A stretch of DNA of 64,000 nt from Druceiella hillmani. Lineage: Eukaryota > Arthropoda > Insecta > Lepidoptera > Hepialidae. The translations under genes were made by a program, and so were the position numbers. Below are positions 11,241 through 23,230 of the stretch, in pieces. The notes under the pieces are model-generated. The model was given only the letters and a program-made list of their open reading frames with translations, was not told the origin of the DNA and made no database searches. The stretch spans positions 11,473,501 to 11,537,500 of the forward strand of contig JAYKKI010000074.1 in the NCBI GenBank assembly GCA_039881145.1. The letters run 5' to 3'. Every line of letters starts with the position of its first letter. Within the stretch, counting starts at the first letter, position 1.

Positions 11241-12589
11241 TTGGGTCTTGGCTCAGGATCGATCTGCATCCAAAAATTACCATTAAAATTGACCGGATAT
11301 TTTATTAAATTGGTACAGAAACATAGTTTTTCAAACTTTTGTTTTACAAAAAATATTGAAAAAATAAAGTAAAAGAATAATATTAGAACATCCTGGCACT
11401 AGAGTCAATTTATGGTTTTTAAATCAAAACTATATTTAAATTTAGTAATTTTCATTTTCCATCTGGTTTGGAATAAAAAAAAGTAAATAATGACAGTGTT
11501 AATACACAAATATTTTTACTACGCTCTTAACGTAAAGAAAAGAAAATAAGAATAAAAAATACATGATGAAGTTCCTTTAATTTTCTGTAATTTACTTTAG
11601 TCACTTTCGATTTACTAAATATTACGGAAAAATATAGATAAGGTAAAAAAATACGTCCAAAGCAATATAAATAGACAACATAAGTACTTTGCATATTTTG
11701 CAATTTTTAAAAATAAATATAGTTTTATAAAATTTACGCAAAACATTTTACATGCAGACATAGTAGGGATTAATTAATCTGAATAGGTGCTATACCACTT
11801 TAAACGTATAAATATACGTGATGCTATATTATCTGAATGGTTTTAATTCACAAAGTGATAATGGATTTGTTGACAGTGAAAAACATAATACATTTCAATA
11901 AGTAGCGCAGTGCCTTAGAGTAATATCGATTTAATGTAAGATATTTTGAAAAAATATTCCAGTACCAATCAAATATTGAAGAATTAAATATTCAATTATT
12001 ACACCTAGTAACTTCTTCCTTCAATACTAATAGCATATACAAATCTTGATATTGTATTAATTCTTGTGGCTAATAGACATTTGAATCTTGTCTATTTTCG
12101 TTTTTATGGAGAGGTCTCGTTTCTGTACGTCTCAAGTAACTGAGGGAAATTCTATTTTCTTCTTTATTTAAGTATAAACTTTAGTGAAAGCAATTTTTAA
12201 GTTTTTTGGAGAAAACACACAACAATAACAACAACAAAAAATAAACGCGAAAGCTACATTGTTACTGTCGTAAGTTGGCGTGTTAATGTACTTATGTTAG
12301 TATTCGGAAATGTAGTGTCATCTTATCTTTGAATTTTCCCGCCTAATGTTGTTAATGACTAATTTATCAAAACAAATAATTTAATTAGTTTGAGGTAAAA
12401 ATGTTTTCATTTTAGATGGTTTTGTGTTCTAATTTCTCAAGCATGTAATTTGAAATAATGGGAATAATTTAAATTTATATTTTTAATGTATCGGCCGTTA
12501 GTGGGTGTGAAAAAATATTATCACATAACGTGTACCGGCGTCCATGCATTTGGCAAACAAAAAATTGTGAATAAGCTTATTCATTCACT

Positions 12590-13110
12590 TCGAAAAAAGG
12601 TTTATTCATTAATTTCGAAAACCACGTTAAACTCAACTGTATGACAATAGAAATGCTCCCTCTTTGAACTCTTTTAGGTCTTACAGGGTGCAGGTGTAGT
12701 TAGTTTACGATAGACGAGAAGGTGCTCGGTGTTCTGGAGCTATATGTGTAGTCAATATTCACATTAGAGCCCCTTTTGGCGGTGTTGGCCTTATAGGGTT
12801 GGATAGATATTCGTTCTTGACCGTTTCAGCGTCTTCGAGTTATATAGGGTGGATGGTAGCGAGCAGACACCTCTTTGTATAGCTCCACAAGCGAATGCCG
12901 TACTTAATGTTGTCATAGTTGTAATCGCCTTGTCTAAAGAGAGATGGCGAGCGGCCTATTGGTGTGAAAAAAAGTCTTTCTAATTCAGAGTCTAACAAAA
13001 TGACGCTGAGAATTCTGTCGTCTGCTTCTTTGTCTCCACCGGTGCCGCAAATTCATGTCGCACACAGGTCGGCACCATCCCAGGTATAGATCTTTTGACC
13101 GGAGGTTAGC
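12590..13110. other. GC-richer unassigned block, probably decayed transposon
   Basis: This block stands out by higher GC and by more even codon-like composition than the flanks. On the minus strand several partly open frames occur, but each is cut by stops after at most 30-40 residues, and I recognise no catalytic motif. The position just downstream (3') of the Penelope-like element suggests it could belong to another element. The function is unknown. Confidence 0.25.
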
Positions 13111-13546
13111 TTGTTGTGTCCATGTTTATAATACATATGTGGATCAACCACATGTTCAAGTAAAGAATGAACTTTGTTTTATACGTAAACCTCACTTTTG
13201 ATTGAATATATGTTTTCAATTTTGTTGCTTCTAATGTCAGAAATGGAATCGCTATGATAATTTTACACCAGTGAAAACCTGTCATGGATTTTTCCAAAAT
13301 TGTGGGATTTAGAATTATTGCTATAGTTTGCCGATGAACTTAGATAAACTTTTAATAATATTGTTTTTTTATAATTTCGACTTTACCAGTTATAGCAATT
13401 TGCAGCCGTATCCGTTAATAAAATAATTATTAAAAACTATAAAATAATTTTGAATATATTTGGCGTTAATTTTGTAGAAATTCATTATTCACAATTAAAT
13501 GAAACTACGTGATGTAGTATTATTTCTACTATCTTTAATTTCTTTA

Positions 13547-13587
13547 CCACGACCTAGGTTTCGTTGTATTACAACATCTTCAGGTGG
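13547..13587 (-). ncRNA. Hammerhead ribozyme (type I, minimal) in Penelope-like element
   Basis: On the minus strand the parts of a hammerhead follow in order: stem I strand CCAC (13587-13584); core CTGAAGA (13583-13577); one extra U; stem II GUUGUA-A-UACAAC (13575-13563); core GAAA (13562-13559); very short, self-complementary stem III CCUAGG (13558-13553); UC cleavage site (13552-13551); and stem I return GUGG (13550-13547). All essential core bases are present. The single U between the core and stem II departs from the strict consensus. A short palindromic stem III is known from Penelope-like hammerheads and favours dimer folding. Predicted cleavage is between 13551 and 13550. Confidence 0.75.
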
Positions 13588-13850
13588 GATATTAGCAAAG
13601 ATTAACTCTTAGGAACAACCAACAGCATTTATATGTTTCAAACACAATAGCGGAAGACTACTTTGTGCGGATTTTTCCATTGTTTATGTTAGTGAGTTAA
13701 TTGCAGGGGCGCAGACTAGGTTTTATTATATTACAGAGAGTTATACAATATACCAGTATTCTAGTTGGGGTAATAAATTCAATTGTTGTTATTATGTGAA
13801 GTTATACAATGCAAACTTTAGGGTGTATGTAATAAAATTAAATGGAAGTT

Positions 13851-14002
13851 ATTGTCGGTAATATATTGCAAAGGCAAGGGTATTTGAAAGTAAGGCCAAG
13901 GTAATATACTAATTCTACATATCTTATTATCGGTAACATATTTATACAAAAGCAAGGGTATTTGAAAGTAAGGACAAGGTGATACACTAATTCTACATAT
14001 CT
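13851..14002 (-). repeat. Tandem duplication, two ~75-bp units
   Basis: Units 13851-13925 and 13926-14002 are highly similar. Both contain a TCGGTAA start, a GCAAGGGTATTTGAAAGTA core and an ACTAATTCTACATATC end. They lie between the nuclease domain and the ribozyme of the Penelope-like element and are probably part of its terminal repeat. The 60-codon minus-strand frame here is only a read-through of the two units. Confidence 0.85.
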
Positions 14003-14145
14003 CCGGTTTTGTGTATTCATATATTTATTTATTTATTTCTTTTAATATTTTTGTTTTTATTATATATACTTATATTTATATGTGTATTAATGCTGAAACA
14101 ATTTCCAGGGTACTGTAGTATCAATGTTTTATATTTATATTATAT

Positions 14146-14625
14146 CTAGAAGATATTAAGAATGGGTGATGATATTATATTTAGTTGTTCATTTAATATA
14201 TTGACCTTGATATCTTTTTTATGTCTGTTTATTTCTAATGTTTCTAGGATATTAAGTTTATTGCCTTTTGTATTTATTTGTAATATATAGGGGGCATTAT
14301 CAGTATGGGGGTGATGGTTATTTTCAATGAGATGTTTAGCAAAGTGAGATGTGTCTGGTTTATTATTACGCCAGCTGGCGATGTGTTCTTTATATCTTGT
14401 ATTAAAATCTCTTCCTGTTTCACCTATGTATACACTATTACAATCGTTACATTTAAGTTTATAGATACCACTCTTTTTATGTTTATCTATTTTTTCTTTA
14501 TTATTAATAAGGGTTTTACCCAAGTTATTTAAGGTACTATACGTACATGTTATATTATTTATATTTTTATTATTAGTTAAGAGTTTTCCTAATTTGAGTG
14601 ATACATTACCTATGTATGGGATTCC
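14146..14625 (-). pseudogene. GIY-YIG endonuclease domain of a Penelope-like element
   Basis: The open frame ends at 14146 with NILNEQLNIISSPILNIF-type residues. Moving from its start it reads IPYIGNVSLKLGKLL, then a segment with TYSTLNNLGKTLINNK, then the nuclease: GIYKLKCNDC, VYIGETGR (the GIY...YIG pair and the conserved Arg), TSHFAKHL, and the catalytic Glu in ILETLEI. The IPYIG...S..LGKLL linker is typical between the reverse transcriptase and the GIY-YIG domain in Penelope-like proteins. The reading frame is open from about 14625, where a stop codon precedes it, so this is the C-terminal ~160 residues of a protein normally several times longer. In full elements this nuclease nicks target DNA for retrotransposition. 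The domain itself looks intact. Confidence 0.8.
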
Positions 14626-14630
14626 TGCTT

Positions 14631-16679
14631 ATTTCCCAAACTAGTAAACCTAGATTTATATAAAAAAAAATATTTCATAGAAGTACCAAACGGCTGTAAA
14701 TGTACTAGTTTTGAGTATTGATGAAAATATATGGAACCCTATTTCCTTAAGTACAGAGGTATTATATAATATTTTTTGCCCTAGAAAGAACGCGTTAGTA
14801 ATGACATATGTTAAAAAAACTTTCTCACTTTGAACGAGTCACGGATTCCGGAGAGCCATCGATTGTAAAGCCAGACTCATACTTTTTTCAGTAATTTTAA
14901 GTAATATAATTTTACAAACAAATAACAACACGTACTGACAGACAATAGTATTTGGGTAGGATAAAAAATATCAATACTATCGGTATATCATCTCAATTAT
15001 CACACTTTGAGGAATATCATAGTGAAATGTACAATTAAACCTGTTCTCCGTGTTTCTATTTTTGATGTGCAATAATAAAAAGACGAAGAAAGCTTCAAAA
15101 GTGACAGGATTATTTGCTTTAACTTAGACTTACACTTCAATTCATTTCCTACGAAATAGTATTTTGCCTCTGTTATGTTATTATTAACATACATATATTA
15201 TATATGGAATTTTTGAACTACTTCTTCATCGTTACGTATTTTAATACACAATGTATCATAAAATAATAATAAGTGCAAGAAAATAAAACTTTATCAAGTA
15301 AAATAGACGCAAGTACTCCCATTGGGGGGGTTCCGTGCATACATAAGTAGATGTAAATTTTAAACATTGAAAATGTCAAAAATTTAATTAAAAATTTGGT
15401 AAAGGAAATTTGGATGAAAAAATAAATTCCTCTTTCATCCCTATGAATTTAATTCCCGGTTAAAAAAAAATAGTGAAAAGTTGCTGAAAATATAATCATT
15501 TACTTCAAAAAAACTAAAATTGGCTTATCGTAACTAAAGTCACTTCGTAAGGCATAACGTATTTCGTAAGGTATTCCAAGGGATAACGGTAATGCCTAGA
15601 AAGTACAATTACTTTCCACCAATTATTTGTTTTATAACATGACTTGAAAAACTATATTTAAAAAACACACACGCACAGAACTACACAAAGGCTATAGAGG
15701 AAAATATATTAAGAGTACCGCGGCAACAATTACAATGAAAATGTTTTATTATCGGAAAAGGACATACAGGTAAAAGTATTCAGTGAAAGTGAAAATGAGA
15801 AAAGTCGGAATATCTAGTCGTGACACAAGGCACAGGTTTTATAGTCTACGAGGGTCCTTGTAATAGCTCACCCGTTCTTTATGAAATATTGCCTTGGTAT
15901 TTATTTTGATAATTTAATCAGATAGTGAGTGAAGGAGTGATATTTGGGTTTGATTTATGTATAACACTATATTTTTATAACACAATTAATTGAATATAAC
16001 TTATGAAAGACCTGTATTATTTTTTTGTGAACACAAGTTTGGTATAGTTTAATCAACAATATTTTCATTGATTTTCATCCATAACCTTAGGATCGGAAAT
16101 ATTTTAGGTCACTTCGGAATAGAAATCACAAACAAAAGTTAATTTAAACAATCGTGACTGAAAATCAATTATAAGTGTAGTTTTGATTACAAGAAATAAT
16201 AATAATAATATTACTTTAAAAATGATTTTTATAATGATAAAGTTGAAACCAACAAGAACGCATCGGTAATTAATGCAATCGGGAAATGCTCAAAAAAATG
16301 TTGCCATTTTAATTATTTATGACGAATTTATGTTTTTCCTTTCCATATTACTTTTTGCAGTCCTTCTCTTTAATCATACTTGTATTTAATTTATTAGTTT
16401 ATAAATTACAATAATTTACAACCCAAATACTATTACACAATACACAGTCTTTAGTAAAATGTTACAAAAACCTGAATTATTTTTATTTTGTTTCAAAAAG
16501 GCTAAATTTATTAAATAAATAAGGTTTGTCCTTAAATTTTCACTTTTTCCAGAAGCAAAGAAAATGGCTCCCCCTTTTATCAATTGTAGATTACATAAAA
16601 ACTTTATTTTTAAAATCGTAATTGAAATTTAAAACAGCATTTAAATTTGATCGTTAACATTCAAAACACGAACGCACGT
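14631..16679. other. AT-rich stretch, nothing recognised
   Basis: No supported gene. The short minus-strand frame at 15000-15194 has no motif. An (AAT)n tract lies near 16196-16210. Confidence 0.45.
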
Positions 16680-16990
16680 CCGAAATCAAGAAAGCAATCG
16701 AACCCAAACCCTTCCAGATTAAATCTCACGATTCATCAATGAGAAACGCCGACCGAAAAGGTCGAACTATTCCGATAGCCGTTAGTGTTAAATTCAATAA
16801 AGCGCATGGGGATATTTTGAGCACGTAATGTTTAATGAAGATGCAATCAGCATCGTCGAATTACGTAATTACATCACGCCCCCTCCTCCGGTTACAATGT
16901 GCTACGCCGTCCTTTTCCGGTTATGGTGCGCTACATCGCTTGTACCTCAACGACAAATGGCGTGATAAGTAAACATCACTCAGTAGAGTT
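16680..16990. promoter_or_regulatory. GC-richer block with CCGGTTA direct repeat
   Basis: This block is GC-richer than both flanks and has no open frame. It contains two related 22-nt units (16888-16909 and 16917-16938), each starting CCGGTTA and containing GTGC/GCGCTAC, spaced 29 bp apart, and a TGATAAG (GATA-type) word at about 16963-16969. The pattern resembles conserved non-coding regulatory DNA. The identification is inference. Confidence 0.2.
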
Positions 16991-18978
16991 AGTGTATCTA
17001 TTAGCGATATAAATCTTATTGTATGTAATATTTGTTAATTAATATATTTGAAGTATTTTTAGCAAATATTATAAAAACTATTTTTGTTGTCTACCTTTTG
17101 ATTCAAGTAGGCAATACATTACAATTTTTATTGTCTATCAGTTTCTTGGCTATCAGTTAATTACAAAGCTTATAAACTTATTTTCATGGCCACTTGTCAA
17201 AAAAGCCTAGATACAAGCTATTTATTAGTCAAAGGAAATTATTCATACAAATTTCTTATATTGCAAATGTCATAGTTTACTCCAATTGTAAAAAAAAATC
17301 GTGTAGACGCTCTTTAACAATGGATTACAGTATCGAACCTCATCGAGATTCGTTCAAGTGACTCAATTTATATGATTTCATAGAACTTTTGGAGTCAAGA
17401 TTTCACAGTTTAAATCAGCATGTTTTCTGATTACAGTCTCTTCAATATGAATCCAATAATATTTATTGCATCTAATAATACTCAAGTTTAAGTACTTTAT
17501 TTTGTGATAATGAAAATAAAATTGATATTCTCGTAGCTTTATAAAACAGTTTTAAACAATACTTAGATATTATTTTGCCTTATCAGTAAACAAACTTGCA
17601 CTATTCTTTATAATAGTTCCACAATTGTTTTTTCTGATTCGTATCAAAAATTTAAAGTGTAAATAATCTACCCCATTTTTTGATTCGTGTCTTTATGAGG
17701 AATTATTTATTTTTCGTTAAATAACATTTGTAATTTTTAATATTTTCTTAGGTTTAATTACATTTCAAACTTTTATTATCAGAAATAAAACCTCTATTTA
17801 AAAAGACCTTAAGAATATTTAATTAACGGTGTCATTGATCTTTCTTTTTGCAAAATAATACTCGTATCACACAATATTCATTCCCAAATTATATAAGGTG
17901 TAGTAGTATAATATATTAGGTTCGTCACGTCGTATATTGTTTTGGCGATGCAGTAAGGCGCTCGGTGTTAATATACTAAATATATAACGTTTAACCCTTG
18001 CAGTAATGTTTGAATAGTATATATCAAATAGGGAAGAAGATGAGAAAAAATTATAATTATCTTATTTTGTGTTCTAAAATCCATTGACGCCAACTTGTCC
18101 CACCTATTTAACAAATTGCTGAGCAATTATAATAAATAAGGCCAAAAAGAGGCGATTTCAATATAATTTTATTTTTAACTTTATTATTAATAATTTACTC
18201 GTATTTTCATTATCTGGTTCTGTTAATGTAGCGTTTAACAGAAAATAAATAAATATAATAATGGAAACCTCATCTGCCCTCATTGAAAGACAAATAGAGA
18301 AACAGAATTTATTTCATAGCGTGCTATATTTATTTATAATATTTAATTATACTATATTTATTTAATATTTTTTACGTAAAGCATATTTAAAGAATTTAAA
18401 AAAACAGAAATATGCAAAATGAGTTACTGTTAAAATGGTCCGTTTGGCGGACAAAAAATATTTAATTAATATATGGTTTAAATACTAGCTTATAATGAGT
18501 CAATAATCTTAAAAAAATTGAATCACGGTATTTAGCTCTAATTTGCAAATTAAGAGTACATTCTATATAAAAGTTTTGAATACTTGAATTTTAACAATTT
18601 TACTAATTTATAAAATTTTATAATTTGTGATATTGATTTCGTGTAAGCTTTCTTTTATGAAAATACATAATACTATTGTAACATATTGTTTCATGTGTGT
18701 CCATTACTAACGCTATATCGATATATTGACAACATTATGATTTATTTTTTAGTCAGAAAAGTGTATCTTGTCACCATGCTAAAATAGCGGTTGTTTGTAG
18801 TAATTAATGGTAAATTGAATTAGATATATTTCGCCAAAAATGCCTTGCTTACATTACAATTTTAATAGTGTCTGTAGCAACACACAGACCTAGATTGTGA
18901 CAAATTCAGCCAAAGGCGAGTTAAAATTAAGCTCTATGTATAGCAGAACGAAATATTTCAGTGCGTATTAAAAAAAAA

Positions 18979-18982
<4 letters not shown>
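16991..18982. other. AT-rich stretch, nothing recognised
   Basis: No coding or RNA gene signal was seen. Confidence 0.45.

Positions 18983-19048
<66 letters not shown>
18983..19048. repeat. (TA)n microsatellite
   Basis: About 66 bp of TA dinucleotides with a single TG interruption near 19033. Confidence 0.95.
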
Positions 19049-19659
19049 AATGAAAAAAAAATTAAAACCTCTGGGTACAGCAGTACCATGCAGAGGTAAA
19101 GACTATGCTCCCAAACCATCAGAAACGTAATAAAAATTATAATAGTAATGATATAAGTTTTTAACGGCTATATTAGATGGATCAGTTTGAATCTGAATTG
19201 GTGGGAATTAAAAAATCAAAAGTTGTTAAAGCTTCCATGTAATGAAATCCACCAGCCAACTTTGCATTGTCCAAGTTCATTTTTGCTATCGTTTTGCATT
19301 TTACTATTGTGGTATAGAATCTTTTTGTTATTAAAAACACGTCAAAGGACATCATTCAGACCACAATTTAAATGAACATTATTGGAACACCAAACGAATC
19401 AAAAGGACAATATTTGTAGCAACATTCTTTACAGCCGTTTTCTTCTATGTACTTTATGGATAACGCCCTAAACGCGCCTTCGGAAATACCTTTATTACCT
19501 TTATTTTTTGAAGCATATGTATTTATATCGTAACAGCTATAAGTTATCGTCAAAGCTATAAGTGTAATCCGGAACACTGGTGGATTGGTATTAATAAGAG
19601 TTTTTAAGTTTGTTTTGATTTCTTAAATAATAATACGTCTTAATTTCTATTCACCACTA

Positions 19660-19745
19660 AATGAAACTATGTGTTACAGTATTTTGTCTACTTTATTTAA
19701 ATTATTAACGATAACCTAGGTTTCGTTACGGAAATCTGGGGGATA
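19660..19745 (-). repeat. Penelope-like terminal fragment with degenerate hammerhead (copy 2)
   Basis: On the minus strand this stretch carries CGAAACCTAGGTTATCG and then the same end segment (an AGTAGA-like word through TAGTTTCATTTA) as the element at 13.5 kb. The GAAA and CCTAGG parts of the ribozyme are kept, but the CTGAAGA core has become an unrelated CAGATTT-like sequence and stem II no longer pairs, so this copy cannot fold as a hammerhead. No nuclease domain is present next to it. Confidence 0.6.
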
Positions 19746-20464
19746 TCCAAATGGAAGTCAGGGGGTTCATTAGGGCGAATCATTTCGAGAAACGATAGTG
19801 CAGTGTCCTGCTGCTGAAGCCCTGGCGTGTCCTCAGATAAGAAGAATGATGTGATCATAAGTACGTTATTTACAAAAAATAAAATTGAAAAGTTAATTAT
19901 TTTGACTACAAACCAAATACGTTATAACTAAAAAAACTCTAATATATGAAAATAATCGTAAATCGAAAGTACCTACAATTATATAAGCTTAATATTATTT
20001 AAAAACCTAGTTTGTCTGGTATTTACATTATTTAAAAAGGTAAAACCGAAATTTGTCATTACAAATTGTTTTAACTCTAATTATACTTATTTTGTGTTAG
20101 AAGTTTAAACATGTACAAATAAAGGTATAGCTCTTACATATTTATTTTATATTTCTTATTTAAAAGTTTCATAGAGTTTTAAAACTTTTACTAAGTAATA
20201 CAATATTGCTCATTTATCTGATCAACAATTTAAATAAACTTTTAAGGCGCTATCTTTTTTTTTCTTCAAGGGTGCAATTTTTATTATTCAATACTTTTGT
20301 TATATTCATAAATATTGCTTAAAAAAAATGTTTAAGCAATCTTAATCAATTTGATATTCAATTACGTTAATTGGGTTTACATACAAAATGTATTTTTGGA
20401 AAATCCAAATTTGTGTATGATATTGAGAGAAGCTAAAAGAACGGATAATTATTTTAATAAAAAT

Positions 20465-20540
20465 TTTAGAATATTAATCCGTTTGTCTCTCACAATCTGT
20501 GCGTCTGTCTGTATGTTTATTAAAGCGATACATAAAGACT
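20465..20540. repeat. TCTGTCTG-type repeat fragment
   Basis: The words CCGTTTGTCTCTCAC and GCGTCTGTCTGTATG resemble the TCTGTC core of the dispersed family seen at 9.5, 28.65, 30.15, 51.4 and 52.55 kb. Similarity outside the core is weak. Confidence 0.3.
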
Positions 20541-23139
20541 ATTGGACTATTTTCAATGACATTATTACTGCGATTATACTTGGGTTTTACGCTAAAATAT
20601 CGACAATTCTTTCATCCCGATCGAATATTCCCTAACTTTTTTTTAACTATCTGTTTACTCGTTTGTTAGAGCGTCATATAAATACTATTATCACCCCAAA
20701 TATGACTCTGATCAACAATAAAAAAGTTACATGTATTATATTAGAATATAATGTGATTTTGAGAGGTGGTACAGCGAAAAATGAAAGTCAGATCAAATTC
20801 TCACACTTTCAGTTGCATAAATTAATATCCTTATTTACTGCAAAGAAGAGAAGAAACGGAAATTTATTTTTATGTTTTTATTCATATTTTTTGGTATTAA
20901 CGAGTATTATTAATATTTCAGTCTTAGTTCTGAAGTGCTATTTTTTATCTTCAATATTTTGTGAAACGATAATGTAACGATGACATAACATCTTCTGCTA
21001 AATGCAATTTGCTTAAAAGTTACGTGGTAACTTTCCTAAGGGATAATATGCGTCTAACTGGAGAGCTCCTTATTATATGCGTGCGGTGGAAAAAAATAAT
21101 CACGTTAAAGTAATGCAAATGAATGTGTGTCGTCGCCTCAAATTGTTGTCTTTTATGATTTCTTATTTCTTGATTAACAATTTAAATTAAAAGGGAGCGT
21201 TTTTCATTGTCTCTATTTAAGAGTGTATACTTCTATATATTCTTTTGCTCTTCACCTTTGAAGGAACAGGATTTTTTCCTCGGTGATGGCATCGACATTT
21301 TTAGCCCAAAAACGTATTGAGAAAACCAAGATGTGGGTATATTGACCAATTTGAAAGTCAATTGTTTTGTCATTGATTCATTGAAAAATTATTCATACAA
21401 CTGCCGTAAGGTTATTTGCTATACGCACATGCAGATTATATTATGAGTATTCCGTATAGTTTACACCCTTTTTATTTTAATTAATGTATACAAATGCATT
21501 CTTTTCTTAAATTTGTTTTCGCTCTAAATTTTTTAGTTGGAGAAAACTTGTTACATTTTATTATGTATATTACAATGATGCGATGATCAATTAATATGTG
21601 GTTTCATAATGAACGCCTTCGGTCTCATTAATCCTTTAAAGCCGATGGATAAAAAAATGAGGGGATAAAGGCTTTCCATAAATAAAAAAAAACATTCTCT
21701 AACATCGATGTGTCTTAATCATGTTTCCTTTAATTTTTGATACTTAATGTACTCGTGAGATATTTGATTGTAAGTGTTACAATTGGAAATAAAAATATTG
21801 AATGGAAGATCAATGTTCTCAACATCACATGTCACAAATTTTATTTTATGTTAAAAATGATATATGTTCTTGCAATTATTAAAGAGCCAATAAATGAAAA
21901 GTACCCGGGAAGTAAATAGTGGACAAATTGTTTTCAAATATCTGTTGTGGTAGTAGTAACATGACATTTTCGAAAAGTGAGTGAGAAAGTCATTTGGCAA
22001 ATGTTTGCCACGTTGTTATCTTAAATATATTAATTGTATACAAATATTTAAAATATAAATTTTTAGAATCTTATTCTTTACGATTTTATGACTTTTATTT
22101 TAATTTTGATGTCGCCGTTTAAGAAATAATAAACAACTTTCTTTTTCGCAAATTATTAATTTTGCAACCTGAAGTTGACACCCCTAAAGCTAATTCAAAA
22201 AATTGTTTATTGTTAATATGTTTCTTTTTGACAAGTTCATAGACAATTATTTATTTCTTTGAGAATTTCAGATTTTTTTTATGATTATTGAAATATAAAA
22301 AATACTGTAAGAATAGTATCAATATCAGTCAATTATAAAAAACTATAAATTTAATTATAAAAAATTATAAAAAACAATCTAATAACCTTAATAAGAAGCT
22401 AAATGTACGTCGTCTTCCACTATTTTTCTCTCTGCCTGTCATTGTAGTGACACATAATAATGACATGTAACGCAAAAGATTCTCAGAGAACCGAAGCGCA
22501 TGCCAGTTAAAATATAATTGAAATTGATCGCGTAGTTTTAAGATGGAACTCTGTACACAAGGAAATGAACAAGCTTGCGTCTTTTTACATACTTTTTTAT
22601 TCATTCTCTTGCTCCGGTCAAACAAAGGATGCTCTCCGACATTAATTTTCTGCCTAACGAGAAAGATCAAAAATAATTGTACTGTTATTTATATATCTAA
22701 TATCGTTCATTATATTAACAGATTCAGTTATTTTTGTCGCTTATAGAGCAAGAAAAAATTTTCTATTTTTACTGGGAATTAGCAAACAAAAAAGAAGAAG
22801 GTCCGTGTCTTAAGATACTTGATGAAATTTTTTGTATAACAATGAATTCTACGTGGAAAAGTATATACGTGATTGACCTTCTATGGCGATAATACAACAG
22901 TATTCATTGAACTCAAAGTATAATGTTGTAGATTCAACATTTCTTGAAATTATTTCATATATTTTACAAGTTAATCAAAGAAAATAGAAAATGTTTTGAA
23001 AGTAAAACGTCGTTTGCCATGGTATTGTGCGTTTTTATGTTGCGTAATAAGATCGTCCATCTGTCATAGTTCTTTTCGGAATCATTAGACCTGCGGAACC
23101 TGAATGTTGTCATATTATAAACCATATTAAAAGACATAT

Positions 23140-23230
23140 ATCTCAATAGCTAATACCGAAAAATATTGAAATTACGGGGTGCCAAATTTGGAATACGGAA
23201 AAACGTGTGCATAGTTCCGATATAGAGTGA
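23140..23230 (-). repeat. Fragment of the 'TTTGGCACCCC' dispersed repeat
   Basis: Read on the minus strand, the segment contains CAAATTTGGCACCCCG followed by an AATATTT and a GGTATTAGCTATTGAG word. The + strand at 52600-52760 has the same order (TATATTTGGCACCCCAC, then ATTGCAATAGC). It is an inverted fragment of that family. Confidence 0.5.

Larger units (their letters stand above)
13490..14630 (-). mobile_element. Penelope-like retroelement, 3' part, 5'-truncated
   Basis: Reading on the minus strand, the order is: GIY-YIG nuclease domain (14625-14146), a ~140-nt tail, a tandem 75-bp repeat (14002-13851), a possible degenerate ribozyme copy near 13737-13714, and a good hammerhead ribozyme (13587-13547), then an end segment also found at 19.66 and 42.14 kb. 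Penelope-like elements encode a reverse transcriptase followed by a GIY-YIG endonuclease and are flanked by repeat structures ('pLTRs') that can hold hammerhead ribozymes, so the layout fits. The reverse transcriptase is missing: similarity stops upstream of about 14625, the usual 5' truncation. The right boundary is uncertain. Confidence 0.8.

Noticed and set aside
20351..20977. Two consecutive + strand frames with hydrophobic stretches suggesting a membrane protein.
   Set aside because: They are separated by a stop, carry no known motif, and overlap a TCTGTCTG-type repeat fragment.
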